64,000 nucleotides of DNA from Diphasiastrum complanatum (taxonomy: Eukaryota > Streptophyta > Lycopodiopsida > Lycopodiales > Lycopodiaceae): assembly GCA_029204225.1 (NCBI GenBank), contig CM055103.1, forward strand, positions 51,713,977 through 51,777,976. The letters run 5' to 3'. The position numbers and the translations under genes were made by a program. The notes under the pieces are model-generated. The model had not been told where the DNA came from, ran no database searches, and saw nothing but the letters and a program-made list of their open reading frames with translations. Of this stretch, positions 11,030-22,188 are shown in pieces; the stretch's first letter is position 1; each line of letters opens with the position of its first letter.

Positions 11030-11790
11030 TTATGGAAGGCTTCGCCTTCTATAATGGGAGTCACAGATGTGAAGTCTGCTTTCATATTTTTTTTGGCTCG
11101 TTGGCGGACCCAGTAAATAATGTCTTAGTTGTTGAACAACATAGACCATTGCCAATGCTTCTTGTTCGGTTGTGGTATAGTTTCCTTCAGCAGGCACCAG
11201 TTGTCTGCTTAAGAAATGTATTGGCAAATCCTTGCCATAGTCGTCCGATTGTGCAAGAAGACCTCCAATGGCATACTTACTAGCATCAGTATGCATATGG
11301 AACTCTTTCGTGTAGTCTGGAGAACGGGGCATGGGTGCCATAGTAAGGGCTATTTATAACTCCTCAAAGGCTTTAATGCGTTCTTCGGTCCATCGAGGAT
11401 CTACCACAACTAAATAAATGAGTCGTGCCTTGCCGGCATAATTGATTATAAAGATGCGATAATAATTTGTGTGACCGAGGAAGACGTAACCTTCCTTCAC
11501 TGTTGCAGGTAAGGGCATTTTAACTGGTACCTTGATTTTTGAAGGGTCGGTAGAACCTTTGAAATTATATGTTCGAGTACTACCCCATGGGTGACCTAGA
11601 TTGTACACTTGTCAGGGTTAGTGAAATTCCAAATCTACGGCAGCGAATGAAGATTTTCTTGTGGGTCAAAGTGCGTAGCCGCTGAGGAATGTACACCCAG
11701 ATTGTTGAGATAAATCTCGACAGTCCGATGTAATAGGTCTTGGAAGGCTAGCTGCATGACCCACTGAAACGTTGAACATTATTTCCAAAA
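11030..11790 (-). pseudogene. Gypsy C RT C-terminal part and RNase H
   Basis: RT shows F-Q-D-L-L-H-R-T-V-E-I-Y-L-N-N-L near 11,720. The catalytic Y-x-D-D box is Y-L-N-N here, so this copy could not polymerise. It is followed by N-P-D-K-C and F-L-G-H-T-N-Y-Y-R. RNase H follows in another frame with H-T-D-A-S-K-Y-A-I-G-G-L-L-A-Q, F-L-S-R-Q-L, and the paired E in T-T-E-Q-E-A-L-A-M-V. Confidence 0.9.
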
Positions 11791-12227
11791 AGACCCTTTA
11801 AGAATTCTTGCAAGATGCCTTTTTTATTATTAAAATATTATAACACTAATACTTTTGACTTGCCATAATTTTTTAATCGTAGCTCAAAAGTATGTCATCT
11901 AACATAAACCCTTGTCGAGCCTTTAAGGTTGAACGGAATTGTTTTAGCGGGTCCTTCAAAGGAGTGGGAACTTGGTGTAGGTTCCCGGTGTGGCTGTGGT
12001 AACTAGATAACGATGTCATCCAGTGTGAAATCGTTTAAACTTTTGTGGAAGATCGAAAGGTGGTTCCACAAAGTTTTCTAAAACTTTTGAATCATCTGAG
12101 TTGAGTCACTATCAAACATGGAAGCTTGGCCTGATTGTTTGGTTGTTTTCTCCTTAGACAAGGGCTTAATCGGTTGCTTAAGTCACACATCTGTTTTTGA
12201 TGCTCGATTAATTTTGTATCAATAATT

Positions 12228-12666
12228 TTATTTTTTTTGTAACCGAGGGTTTTTTGGTTGCTGAGGGGGCGGTGTTGTTGCCTCACTTATCATGTCATCA
12301 TCGATTGTATCCCAGATTTCATCTAGATACACGTCCCATGTGTATATTTTGGGCTTGGGCCTATATGTTTGTGTGTTGGGTACTTTGGATGTCAGATGGA
12401 CGTGAGCCAACGGCCCTGGTGACTTGATCTCCTGAGGAATTGATTTTGGCGGATAACGTTGGGCATCTAGATAAAGGACTACATGTTCATCTGTCATTTC
12501 AACATCAACCAAGGAAAGATACCTTTTTTTGAAACATGGGCGATAGAGACACTAGGTTCTCCTGGGCACCAAGCTATAGGAATAGGGTCAATCATCATAA
12601 GTGGGATGATGGGTGTATCAATGTCTGTAGAAGACAGTAGAATATTCACATCCTCTACAACGGTTT
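12228..12666 (-). pseudogene. Gypsy C gag-pol linker-like coding remnant
   Basis: Two minus-strand frames overlap with one shift near 12,500 and form a coding-looking stretch rich in P, D and I. I see no zinc knuckle or protease Asp. The stretch ends at the inverted-repeat boundary, which suggests the repeat arm landed in or recombined with this element. Its assignment to gypsy C rests on position and strand only. From 11,790 to 12,227 nothing is recognisable. Confidence 0.45.
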
Positions 12667-15036
12667 TGATTTGAGGGCTATGTTTCTATCCATCTTAAAT
12701 CTCGATCCACTCTATGAGAGTGAGAGAGCTTGCATTTGACACTTAGTTGGAGGAGAGAGAGTGAGAGTAGCTCCAACAATTATCATTTTATGTTTGGAGT
12801 TTTTTTTTGCACACCCTAGATTATGTGCTTATTTGCTATCATCACAAATTGGAGTGTTATGCAAAAATTTGTCGTAGGGCGGTCATGCGTATGCCCACAA
12901 TAAACAAGCAGTTCTCAAGTTATTAGAGAGGCAAGCGACACTTGCATGTTTTGGAAAAGCTGCAGGAGCATCGGGGGTATACATACTGGCAGAACTGGAT
13001 CATTAAGCAGAAACATGCAAAAAGCCACATCCACGAACGAGAGCTGAAGAAGGTTTGGTGCTCTGTTACCCAGGGAGTATCACTAATACTCTGAAAGGGA
13101 AGGGCCCTATCAAATTTTGGATACTTTGAGCAATAGTATTTTAACTGCTTGGCATTTTCCGCCAGGCATTCCTTTAATAATAGTCGCGTGACGGTATATT
13201 ATCCTCATGAGGGAAATACTGATCTTAATTGGGGCATGATTTACTCCTTATTTGATATAGTGAAAGCGGGCATAACCTTCAATCAACCACACCTTGAGGG
13301 CACATCAACTGGCATTGGTCCATAGCTCACCCAATAGAGGATAGTGGCAGCACAAACGACAGACAAACATTGCAACCACATGAAACAGATGAATAGTACA
13401 CCTCGGTGGAACTCGGTTCTCTTTGTTGGGGAATATATGCTAGGCCAATTCTGGCCAATGTATTAAAGTTAGATTTTACATAGTCAAATATTATGTGGAT
13501 GATGAATAAAGTTAGAAGTTAGACATCTACATGGATTATATAGCTCAAATGTTGACTTAGCATAAGTACAATAATGATAAGATGGACCACCATGTTATTT
13601 TCATAGTTTATTAGTTGCAAGGCTAAGGCCTCTTAGCCACGTTCAAGTTAGAACGGACTGTAGGCAACCGCAAAGGTAACAAATGTGGTCTTATACGATC
13701 TTATGCGGCCAATTGTGATCACCTGTGGCCCTATTGCGGTCATGTGAAACTCTATTGGGGTCCTATGTGACCTTATTGTGGTCTAGTGCGGCCTTATGTG
13801 GTCTTAAGGTGGAAGTTAGAATGAACTGCAGACAACCACAAGGTCATATGCGGCCTTGAGGCGGTTTGGATGCGAAAGTCAAACGGGCGTTCAAGCTAAA
13901 AGTTGAATGGACCAAAAGGCCTTATTGTGGCCATATGCAGTTTTATGTGGAAGTCGACTGAAGGCGACCGCAAAGGTAATGGTTGCGGTCTATTATGGTT
14001 TAATACAAAGTTGGATGGACTGATTGAAATTGCCAAGGCAATGGTTGCAGTCTATACGAAGTTGGATGGACCAAAGGCCACTGCAAAGGCAATGGTTGCA
14101 GTCTATTATGGTTTGATACGAAGTTGGATGGACCATAGGCAACTTCCAAGTCAACGGTTGTGGTCTATTGCAGTCTGAGACAAATTTGGATGAAAGAAGA
14201 CCGAAGACAACTGTGAAGTAGTGAGTTGTGGTCTATATGTGGTTTTGGATGAAAGAGGACTAAAGGCAACCACCAAGTAGTGAGTTGAGGTCTATAAGCA
14301 GTTTTGTGTGGAAGAAGACCGAAGGCAACCGCCAAGTAGCGAGTTGTGGTCCATTACGGTCTGGATGTGGAAGATGAACCGAACCGGAAAGGAAACGATT
14401 GCGGTCTAGAACGGTCTTATTACGATGGATACGGAAGCGGTAGCAAACCCAAAAGGCAGTGATTGCAATATGTATGTGGAAGGCTAAGGGAACTAAGACC
14501 ACCGCCAAGTAACCATGTTGCGATTTGTAAGCGGTGGATAGAACGAACCGAGAGGCATCAAATGCGGTATGTAAGCAGTGAACAGACCAAAAGAAAACAA
14601 TAGTTGTCTGTAAGTGGTGGCCAATATACCGATGGAGAGAGAGAAGGCCATGAGCAATATATTAAAAGAAAGAAGTGTTATTTGAATGAGAGGGATACAC
14701 GAGAGATAGAGGATAAACTGGGGGGATTCTTGATTATTAACATTGGTGAGTAGAAGTGCGATCAAGCATCAAGAAGGGTGATAGTCGAGCACAGTTTGAT
14801 CAGTATTAGAGAGTCCAGGTGAGGTTGGATGCCGCAAGAAGAGTTGCCTTGCTTAAGACCTTTTGAGCTATGTTGGTGTGGGCTTTGGCTACTGTTCAGC
14901 TTTACGAGTTTATGTAAGAGATTGTTTGGCCATTGTAGTGGAAGTCAATTGAGGGTTGTCATACTCTTTTGCACGAGTCTTGTATCATACTCTTTTGCAC
15001 AAGTCTTGTTGTAATGTTGGATTTATCTCCTCTACT
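12667..15036 (+). repeat. Left arm of an 8.7-kb inverted repeat
   Basis: This 2.37-kb arm is the reverse complement of 19,152-21,360 with scattered differences. Both arms start at the same nucleotide (TGATTTGAG...) and stop at the same point, after a TTTATCTCCTCTA run. Each holds about 750 bp of gypsy integrase C-terminal sequence and then a long LTR. The left arm has lost a short piece of the integrase that the right arm retains. Confidence 0.9.
13424..15036 (+). repeat. Long LTR with internal GCGGTC-rich repeats (left arm)
   Basis: It begins TGTTGGGGAA after the integrase end. From about 13,640 to 14,640 it is built from degenerate copies of words such as TGCGGTCTATTATGG. Between about 13,970 and 14,170 the words form roughly 60-bp tandem units ending in AAGTTGGATGGACC. 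The mirror-image LTR lies at 19,152-20,580. The 3' limit is where the arms stop matching and may not be the true LTR end. Confidence 0.7.
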
Positions 15037-16200
15037 CTATGCTAGATGTGTGCATTGAGATTCTGGATCTGCTACTGCTGTTGATTGAAATCAGCCACCA
15101 ACTTTTTTTTATCTTGCTGAATTTTTGAGATGGCTCCATCTTCTACTTGTCTTAGTGTGTGTTGTCCTGACTGTAAAAATTACAGCAAATAAGGATCCTA
15201 AAACACTTGAAATGATGAGGAAAACAATAGATTATGATTTCATAAGATTAGCACAAGTTGAACCATCAAAATCCATCAAAAATCTATGCTTGAACCTCAC
15301 TAAATGGCCCAAATCCTTGAAGAAGGCTTCACACGTGTGAAAGTACGGCCTCCCACAGTCTGAGTACTGTACACCAGACCTACATTCAATCCTATAATCA
15401 TTAGTAATCACAAGTACTCAAACAATTATGAACATAGAGAGCAATTGCACCATTATGAGAGAAAAAACATGAAATTGCTTGATTGATTTTGGTGAGATAT
15501 CATCACCTATATATACATGATCCATCACGATTTTGGGCAGGTATGAGTAGCCCTAAACCTATCCCTAATGCTAATTTTGGTGGATCTTTCATCCCTACCA
15601 AGTTAGGGTTGGAATCTTGGAGATCCCTCAACAATGCAAAAATTACCAAAAATAGCTCCTATTTTTGCTCCCTTGTATCTAAGCATAATTTGGACTCATT
15701 CCAAAGGTTCTAACACTTAGGTCTACTTGAGAGAATCCTTATGAATGTAATCCTATGCTATTTGACACGTGTGACAAGCCACATCATGACCATCTAACTA
15801 TTCACAAGTCATATGACCAAAACTAGTCAAGCTAGAATTGTAAATTTTTAACACTGACAAGGTGTCGAAAATGTTGTATTGCAGCTCATTGACCAACCAA
15901 ACCGTCTTTTGCACCACTAGTGATAATTGCTCCCAAAGTCCAATGTCAGGAAAGGGGTGTCCATAGTTGGGGTGAAGCATAGAGTTTTAAGGAAGGATAT
16001 CTGGAATTGGTGAAGAAGTTGGATTTTGAGAAAATGAATGTGGAGGTGATTGAGGTTTTGAAGGAGAAGAGTGGATTGGAGTAGTTGTGACAGTGGTGAA
16101 TTGGGTGTGTTAGTAAATGGTGAAATGTGGCAGTAGGTGGCCCTTGGTGGTGGTTTATTTGGATTTCAAGGCCACACATAGCTTCGCATGGATTTTCTCA
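15037..16200. other. Unassigned spacer
   Basis: No gene is recognised. A 71-codon plus frame (15,125-15,340) starts with a hydrophobic stretch but has no known domain. A 77-codon minus frame (15,946-16,179) is H/P/S/T-rich. The rightmost part may belong to the minus-strand LTR of gypsy E. Confidence 0.35.
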
Positions 16201-16477
16201 GATGGTAAAGTAAGTTAGCGATGGAGATTGAAAAAAGGCGAAAAGACGCTCAAAAAAGTTGAAAAGGTGTCAAAAACGGGTGAAAGGCTTAAAAACTAGG
16301 AAAATATGAAAATGGTGAGGACGAAAGTAGAAAAGACAAAACTGAGTGTCTAGCAGATGGCTGTAAGGGCTGATGAGGGCTGGTGAGATTTTTCATCACA
16401 ATTTGATCACTTTGAAAATTTGGTGTGATTTTCGACACTCTTTGCTGAATGAAGTGCTAAATGACTTGAATTTCTCC

Positions 16478-16486
16478 CTTATATAG
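16478..16486 (-). promoter_or_regulatory. TATA-like box of gypsy E LTR
   Basis: CTATATAAG on the minus strand, in a region downstream of the integrase tail where a 3' LTR is expected. This is assigned by position only. Confidence 0.4.
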
Positions 16487-17395
16487 TGGAATTTAGAGTG
16501 CGTATTAGGAAAAGTGCACTTTCCCCAGGTCAGTTCCAACCAAAATTTTGTAGGGACCTTCGACACAATATTCTAAGACCTCAGTGAAGTTTGCGAAGGT
16601 TCAAAAGGTGATTTGACTCAACCTGTTTGCGAAGGTTCAACCCTCGTAGGAGGTGAACTTCACACAACTTGCTCCAGATGTTGGATTTTCAAGATCAGAC
16701 CATGTAGGCCGGCTAATTTCACTGCTCTGATTCCATTTATGCCCTCTACGAAGGTTGGTTTGCAGATCTTGATGCCCTACGAAGGTTCCTTAATTTCTCG
16801 TTTTGTGAACCCTCGCAGACACTCAATTTTGATGATTTTTCCATCAGTAACTCTCGAAAAGATTTTTATAGATATATCTGAGTCAGATTTAGTGACTGAC
16901 AAAGTCCCAAGAGTTAGTTCCCAAGGGATCTCAAAAAATCATGGAAAAAGTGCTCTTTTTTGGTGTTTTTTGGTGAGATCTTGAGATTCTCTAATCCCTA
17001 GCTCTTGTAGACTGGTATACTTGTGCATCCAGGTCAGATCTAACTATGGAGAGCTCCTCAAGAGTTTTGATGGACAATTGGTAATTGATTCACCAGTTTA
17101 AGTGACTTTTACCTCCATTTTGCTATTTTTTTCTCAAAATTGTCGTATATGATTTGCAAGGATGGAGCTGATTGTTATTATCTAATGACCTGCTGCCCTT
17201 TGGATCCTATCTGAAACTGGATTCCACTTGGATCTTATCAGATCTTCCTTGATCTGTCCGGATCTTGCCTGATCTTGCTAAAATTTGGTGGATTTCGCTT
17301 GATCTGACTAGATTTAATCTAAATTTTGGCTTGATTTCATTATATTTGGCTAGGATGTTTGATCTGGTCATTGTATGCGTCATCCACCCCTTGGA

Positions 17396-17641
17396 TCACT
17401 GAGGTGGCCAATACTTGTGAAGTCGGCTACCATTGATGGGAGTATCGAATGGCGTCCCATCTAACTGTTTGAGTTTCATGGCTCCATGACTGAGGATCTC
17501 CTTTACTCGGAACGAGCCTTTGCCTGTGAACTTCAACTTTCCCTTGATCGCCTTAGTTTTATACATGAGGACTAGATCTCCTGATCGAAGATCTTTCTTG
17601 TGCAATCGGCGATCATGCCATGCCTTGCATCTTTTATCTTC
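17396..17641 (-). pseudogene. Gypsy E integrase C-terminal tail
   Basis: The reading frame has K-A-W-H-D-R-R-L, D-L-R-S-G-D-L-V-L-M-Y, a GPY-like module (F-T-G-K-G-S-F-R-V-K-E-I-L) and ends with I-N-G-S-R-L-H-K-Y-W before a stop. This is the DNA-binding end of a gypsy integrase. The same open frame continues upstream into L family sequence without a stop, giving an accidental fusion frame up to 17,767. Confidence 0.85.
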
Positions 17642-18290
17642 ATTTCCATCAACAAAACCAACCAAGAATGCTAATACATTTCCAACATCAAAATGATGAA
17701 AACCAACGTAGCTAGTTTTACCATATCTTGACAATTTGCACACATTCACATGAAATTGCTCAAACATGAGATAGAATAAGTAAATTAAACTTAAAAAACA
17801 CTTCCTTTATGCTCCTTTGACCTTACTTGAGTCTTCAAACACCTGCAAAAACAGATCCAAAACATATTTTGCAATTGACTCTCCTTTGATGCTCTTGACT
17901 AGTTCCAAATCGCCACCTTTTCTTTTGTGTGATTGAAGCCCTTTTATATGAACCTCTTGATCTTCCACTTGAACATCAAAGTAAGTTTCTAGTACTTTTT
18001 TTTCCAGATCCATTGGTTGCTTGAAAACCGTGAGAATCAACATCCACTTGCATAGCATCATCTACACAATAAAAGATTCATGTGAGAAAAACAAAATGAG
18101 TCACATCCACTTGTGACGTTGTTGTAGATCCACGTCTTGCTTGAAGCCTATATTCCTCATTCACCAAGATCTTTTGCAAATCCACCATGCTTGAAAAAGT
18201 TCTTTGAATAGCAAATCTTTGAACAAGATTAGCATGATCATCAAATAAGCCATTTAGTATAACTTGCACAAGAGAGCGATATGTTATATC
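17642..18290 (-). mobile_element. L family element, copy 2 (internal fragment)
   Basis: Three minus-strand frames line up with copy 3 at 55,490-55,990. The shared segments are V-T-H-F, a G-L-Q...K-R-K-G-G block, V-K-S-I-K-G-E with D-L-F-L-Q-V-F, and C-K-L-S-R-Y-G-K-T-S-Y. The furthest upstream part (18,269-18,080) reads N-L-V-Q-R-F-A-I-Q-R-T-F and K-I-L-V-N-E-E-Y-R-L-Q-A-R, which resembles the helical end of a retrotransposon gag, although I cannot name its family. Its downstream end is joined to gypsy E. Confidence 0.65.
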
Positions 18291-18471
18291 AGACCTCTAA
18301 TACTTGATATCTTTTAGGATATCAAATCGATATCATTAGATACTTTTCATAGTATCATATTCTTCAAATTTGTGGTATCAAATTTCAGTATCAGATAGTT
18401 GATTTCCAATTGTTACCGCAGCACGACATCATTCTTAACGTCATCAATTTATCGACAAACTAAAGTTCCAG

Positions 18472-18744
18472 ATGGATTCTCAAAGTAAAATCAGTCTTAT
18501 CATAGACAAGCTGAATGGATCCAATTACTACTTGTGGAAATCTAAGATGAAGACATTGCTAATTGCCAACGAGTTGTGGGATGTTGTTATAGGTATCGAA
18601 GTGAAGCCTGAACATGACACAACTGACTTAAAGTGGAAATCAAAGGATGGTAAAGCTTTCGCGCTTATTATTCTCAATATATCAGACACTTAGATTGGCC
18701 ACATAGATAAAGCTCAGACTTCAAAAGAAGTATGGGACACCGAG
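18472..18744 (+). pseudogene. Copia gag N-terminal fragment
   Basis: The ATG-started frame reads I-D-K-L-N-G-S-N-Y-Y-L-W-K-S-K-M, E-L-W-D-V-V, and after one stop S-K-E-V-W-D-T. These are hallmarks of the copia-type gag (DUF4219/retrotran_gag_2) N terminus, the capsid part of the polyprotein. Homology ends near 18,744. Just upstream (18,397-18,410) is GTGGTATCAAATTTC, weakly like a tRNA-Met primer site. No pol follows. Confidence 0.8.
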
Positions 18745-19151
18745 ATCATGGGTGGATCTTGTCGTTTTCAAATCCATTAGCACAGTTGTATGGGATGAGC
18801 ATGAAAAGGCCGCGACGTTAGGCTTTGCTGAAATGAACGTTGGTGAAGATGTGAAAAATGCATCACTCTGACAAAATGCCTTAGGATTTGATTTAGAAGG
18901 TGCCTTCACTTTTCCTAGTGCACCTTTGGTATTTCGTAAGGCAGTGTCACCTTTTTCTCCTGTCACAAATCCCGTGTAAAAACACAATGTTGCATTTTTC
19001 GCCTTTTCTTCGCATGTGAGAATCTACTTGTATTTATGCAGGCAGTCGCATTTTATTTGTCTGTCTTATTTTACATGTAAATATGCAGACTGTGCGACAA
19101 CATGAGTGAAAATACAGCATGAATGGAGGCAGATTAAAATAGAATTTAGGA
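18745..19151 (+). other. Coding-looking fragment and spacer
   Basis: From 18,748 to 18,871 a plus frame reads with W-D-E-H-E-K-A-A-T-L-G-F near its middle. It is reminiscent of a repeat I recall from algal and protist proteins (W-D-x-L...A-A-x-x-L-G-Y), but the match is short. The remainder to 19,151 is unassigned. Confidence 0.3.
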
Positions 19152-21360
19152 GAATAGAGGAGATAAATCCATCATTACAACAAGACTTGTGCAAAAGAGT
19201 ATGATACAAGACTCGTGCAAAAGAGTATGACAAGCCTCAATTTAGTTCCACTACAATGGCCAACCAATCTATTACACAAACTCTTAAAGCTGAACAGTAG
19301 CCAGAGCCCACATGAACATAGCTCAAAAGGTCTTAAGCAAGGCAACTCTTCTTGTGGCATCCAACCTGACCTGGACTCTCTAGTAATACTGATCAAACCG
19401 TGCCTGACTATCACCCTTCCTGACGCTTGATCGCACTTCTACTCACCAATGTTAATGATCAAGAATCCCCCCAGTCTATCCTCTATCTCTCGTGTATCCC
19501 TCTCATTCAAATACCACTTCTTTCTTTTAATATATCGCTCCTCTTTGTTGTGACAGCCTTCTCTCTCTCCATTTGGGACCACCACCGCTTCCAGACTATA
19601 ATCACTGCCTTTTGGTCTATTGGCGACCGCTTACAGACAACTATTGTTTTCTTTTGGTCTGTTCACCACTTACATACCACATTTGATGCCTCTCGGTTTG
19701 TTCTATCCACCACTTACATATCACAACATGGTTACTTGGTGGTGGCCTTCGTTCCCTCTGTCATCCAAAACCACATACATACCGCAACTCACTACTTACC
19801 AGTTGTCTTCGGTCTTCTTTCATCCAGATTTATCTCAGACCGCAATAGACCACAACCATTGACTTGGCAATTGCCTATGGTCCATCCAACTTCGTATCAA
19901 ACCATAATAGACTGCAACCATGGCCTTTGTGGTTGCCTTTGGTCCATCCAACTTTGTATAGACTGCAACCATTGCCTTGGCAGTTTCCTTCAGTCCATCC
20001 AACTTTGTATTAAACCATAATAGACCGCAACCATTGCCTCTGTGGTTGCCTTCAGTGAATAAAACTGCATATGGCCACAATAAGGCTTTTTGGTCCATTC
20101 AACTTTTAACTCGAACGTCCGTTTGACTTTCGCATCCAAACCGTCTCAAGGCCGCATATGACCTTGTGGTTGCCTACAGTTCATTCTAACTTCCACCTTA
20201 AGACCACGTAAGGCCACACTAGACCACAATAAGGTCAATAGGACCGCAATAGAGCTTCACATGACCGCAATAGGGTCACAGATGATCACAATTGGCCGCA
20301 TAAGATCGTATAAGATCGCATTTGTCACCTTTGTGGTTGCCTACAGTCCGTTCTAGCTTGAACGCAGCTAAGAGGCCTTAACCCTGCAACTAATAAACTA
20401 TGAAAATAACATGGTGGTCCATCTTATCATTATTGTACTTATGCTAAGTCAACATTTGAGCTATATAATCCATGTAGATATCTAACTTCTAACTTTATTC
20501 ATCATCCACATAATATTTGACTATGTAAAATATAACATAAATACAATAGCCAGAATTGGCCTAACACATATTTCCCAACGAAGAAAACCGAGTTCCACCG
20601 AGGTGTACTATTCATCTGTTTCATGTGGTTGTGGCGTTTGTCTATCGTTTGCACTGCCACTGTCCTCTATTGGGTGAGCTTTAGACCAATGCCAGTTGAT
20701 GTGCCCTCAAGGTGTCGTTGATTGAAGGTTATGCCTTCTTTCAGAATATCAAATAAGGAGTAGATCATGCCCCAATTACGATCAGTCTTCCCCTCATGAG
20801 GATAGTATACCTTAACGCGACTATTGTTGACCACGAAGGGAATGCCTAGCGAAAAATGCCAAGCAATTAAAACACTATTGCTGAAAGTATCCAAAATTTG
20901 ATAGGGACCTTCCCAGTGCCGATGCTTCACTTTCAGAGTATTAGTGATACTCTTTGGGTAACAGAGCACCAAACCTTCTTCAGCTCTCGTTCGTGGATGT
21001 GGCTTTTTGCATGTTTCTGCTTAATGATCCAGTTCTGCCAGTATGCATACCCCTGATGCTCCTGCAGCTTTTCGAAAACATGCAAGTGTCGCTTGCCTCT
21101 CTAATAACTTGAGTACTGCTTGTTTATTGTGGGCATACGCATGACCACCCTATGACAAATTTCTACATAACACTCCAATTTGTCATGATAGCAAATAAAC
21201 ACATAATCTAGGGTGTGCAAAAAAAAATTCCAAAAATAAAATGACAATTGTTGGAGCTACTCTCACTCTCTCTCCTCCAACTAAGTGTCAAATGCAAGCT
21301 CTCTCACTCTCATAGAGTGGATCGAGATTCAAGATGGATAAAAACATAGCTCTCAAATCA
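19152..21360 (-). repeat. Right arm of the 8.7-kb inverted repeat
   Basis: Mirror image of 12,667-15,036. It holds an LTR-like segment (20,580 down to 19,152 in minus orientation) and the preceding integrase end. Immediately outside the arm, a 32-bp unit containing CTTACAATGATTGGACC occurs twice in tandem (21,354-21,415), and its first bases overlap the arm's last CAAATCA. Confidence 0.9.
20667..20972 (-). pseudogene. Gypsy integrase C-terminal end (right arm)
   Basis: The 101-residue frame reads V-L-C-Y-P-K-S-I-T-N, W-E-G-P-Y-Q-I-L-D and V-V-N-N-S-R-V-K-V-Y-Y-P-H-E-G, a gypsy integrase C-terminal (GPY/F-like) module. Upstream on the minus strand, G-Y-A-Y-W-Q-N-W-I-I-K-Q-K-H-A belongs to the preceding helix, followed by a frameshift. 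The plus-strand twin at 13,050-13,330 is shorter. Confidence 0.8.
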
Positions 21361-21668
21361 CTTCTTACAATGATTGGACCATTTTCAAATCACCTCTTAC
21401 AATGATTGGACCATTTTGATGTACCTCTAGCTCCTATTGGTCCACATGGTCAAATGACATTATGAGGTGCACAAATCTCTCTCTACCATCATGACAAGTG
21501 TAAGCAACCTGCACTAACTCAAGCTAATCTAAATCATAATTTGGCCAAGTCACATATTTACAAGTGCACATGGAGTGGATGTGGCCCAGCACCCCACAAC
21601 TCAAGATAGATAACTTTTACATTTTTGTTGATCAAATGGCCATGAATTACCTCCAAACTAGTAATATC

Positions 21669-22180
21669 ACATTCCCCTGCCTTTGGCATTCTCTATTGGA
21701 ATGTATTTACATATTGTCGACAGTACTAAATCAATATCCGTATGAGTATTACTTGCCAAATTCATCTTAAAGTCTACACAAAAAAACTTAATTACAATAT
21801 CTACAGTTCTCTTGGCAAAGAGTAGGTTCAAGCTCCAATGGTCACTGCAAAATAAAATAGACAGTCCATTAGATGCATTAGAAATAATTCAAATTGGAAT
21901 GCCAATGATAACGCTATTAATAGCAAGAAGCAAATAAATTATCTTACTTGGTATGATATGGCACAAGCTGGTATTTGACCGCTGGCGTGCATGTACTAAA
22001 CAGACAATGGGCAAGGGTTTCATTGTCATCCTTAATGGACTGCAAGAAGAAATTGTTGAGAATGTGGACTTCTCTTCTTGAGTCCCTTGCAATGTCAAAT
22101 CGAACGAGTTGAAGACCAAAATCTATCATAGGATCATTGATAGAAGCTTGTCTATGCTTGAGATCCAAACAATCAAGAAT
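21669..22180 (-). pseudogene. Ulp1-like (C48) cysteine protease fragment
   Basis: Two minus-strand exons look like the core of a Ulp1/SENP protease, which cleaves SUMO or related modifiers from proteins. Exon A (to 21,948) has S-I-N-D-P-M-I-D-F-G-L-Q-L, then V-H-I-L-N-N-F-F-L, matching the usual L-N-D-x-x-I-x-F-Y-L and H-F-F-N-S-F-F pattern, and ends V-P-Y-H-T. A 103-bp GT-AG intron (21,845-21,947) joins in phase to exon B, which gives N-D-H-W-S-L-N-L-L; the His of H-W-S-L is the catalytic His. The expected Q-x-x-x-D-C-G stretch would lie near 21,650-21,690, but it is out of frame and no catalytic Cys can be read. It lies on the same strand as, and downstream of, the H3-like locus at 22.2-22.9 kb. 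Confidence 0.65.
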
Positions 22181-22188
22181 CCTGTAAC

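Larger units (their letters stand above)
10189..12666 (-). mobile_element. Gypsy C: decayed Ty3/gypsy element, both ends lost
   Basis: In minus-strand order the region shows a gag/protease-linker frame (12,666-12,228), RT (11,790-11,354), RNase H (11,341-11,030), and integrase (10,790-10,189). The integrase tail is cut at 10,189 by the end of copia A, and the linker frame is cut at 12,667 by the inverted-repeat arm. Order protease-RT-RNase H-integrase defines Ty3/gypsy. No LTRs remain. Many stops and frameshifts are present. Confidence 0.85.
16200..17641 (-). mobile_element. Gypsy E: 3' end with LTR-like region
   Basis: The minus strand has a gypsy integrase tail (17,641-17,396) followed by about 1.1 kb with LTR features: a TATA-like CTATATAAG (complement of 16,478-16,486), a stretch of repeated GATCTTG words (17,200-17,370), and repeated GCGAAGGTTC words (16,580-16,800). 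LTR ends were not fixed. The integrase tail is joined directly to L family sequence at 17,641/17,642. Confidence 0.6.

Noticed and set aside
18472-18744. The copia gag start as the missing 5' part of copia A or copia B
   Set aside because: It is on the opposite strand, separated by other elements, and no pol follows; nothing links it to that family.
12667-21360. The large inverted repeat as a foldback or Mutator-type DNA transposon
   Set aside because: The arms consist of gypsy integrase end plus LTR, and no flanking target duplication could be found, so retroelement fragments in inverted orientation explain the content better.
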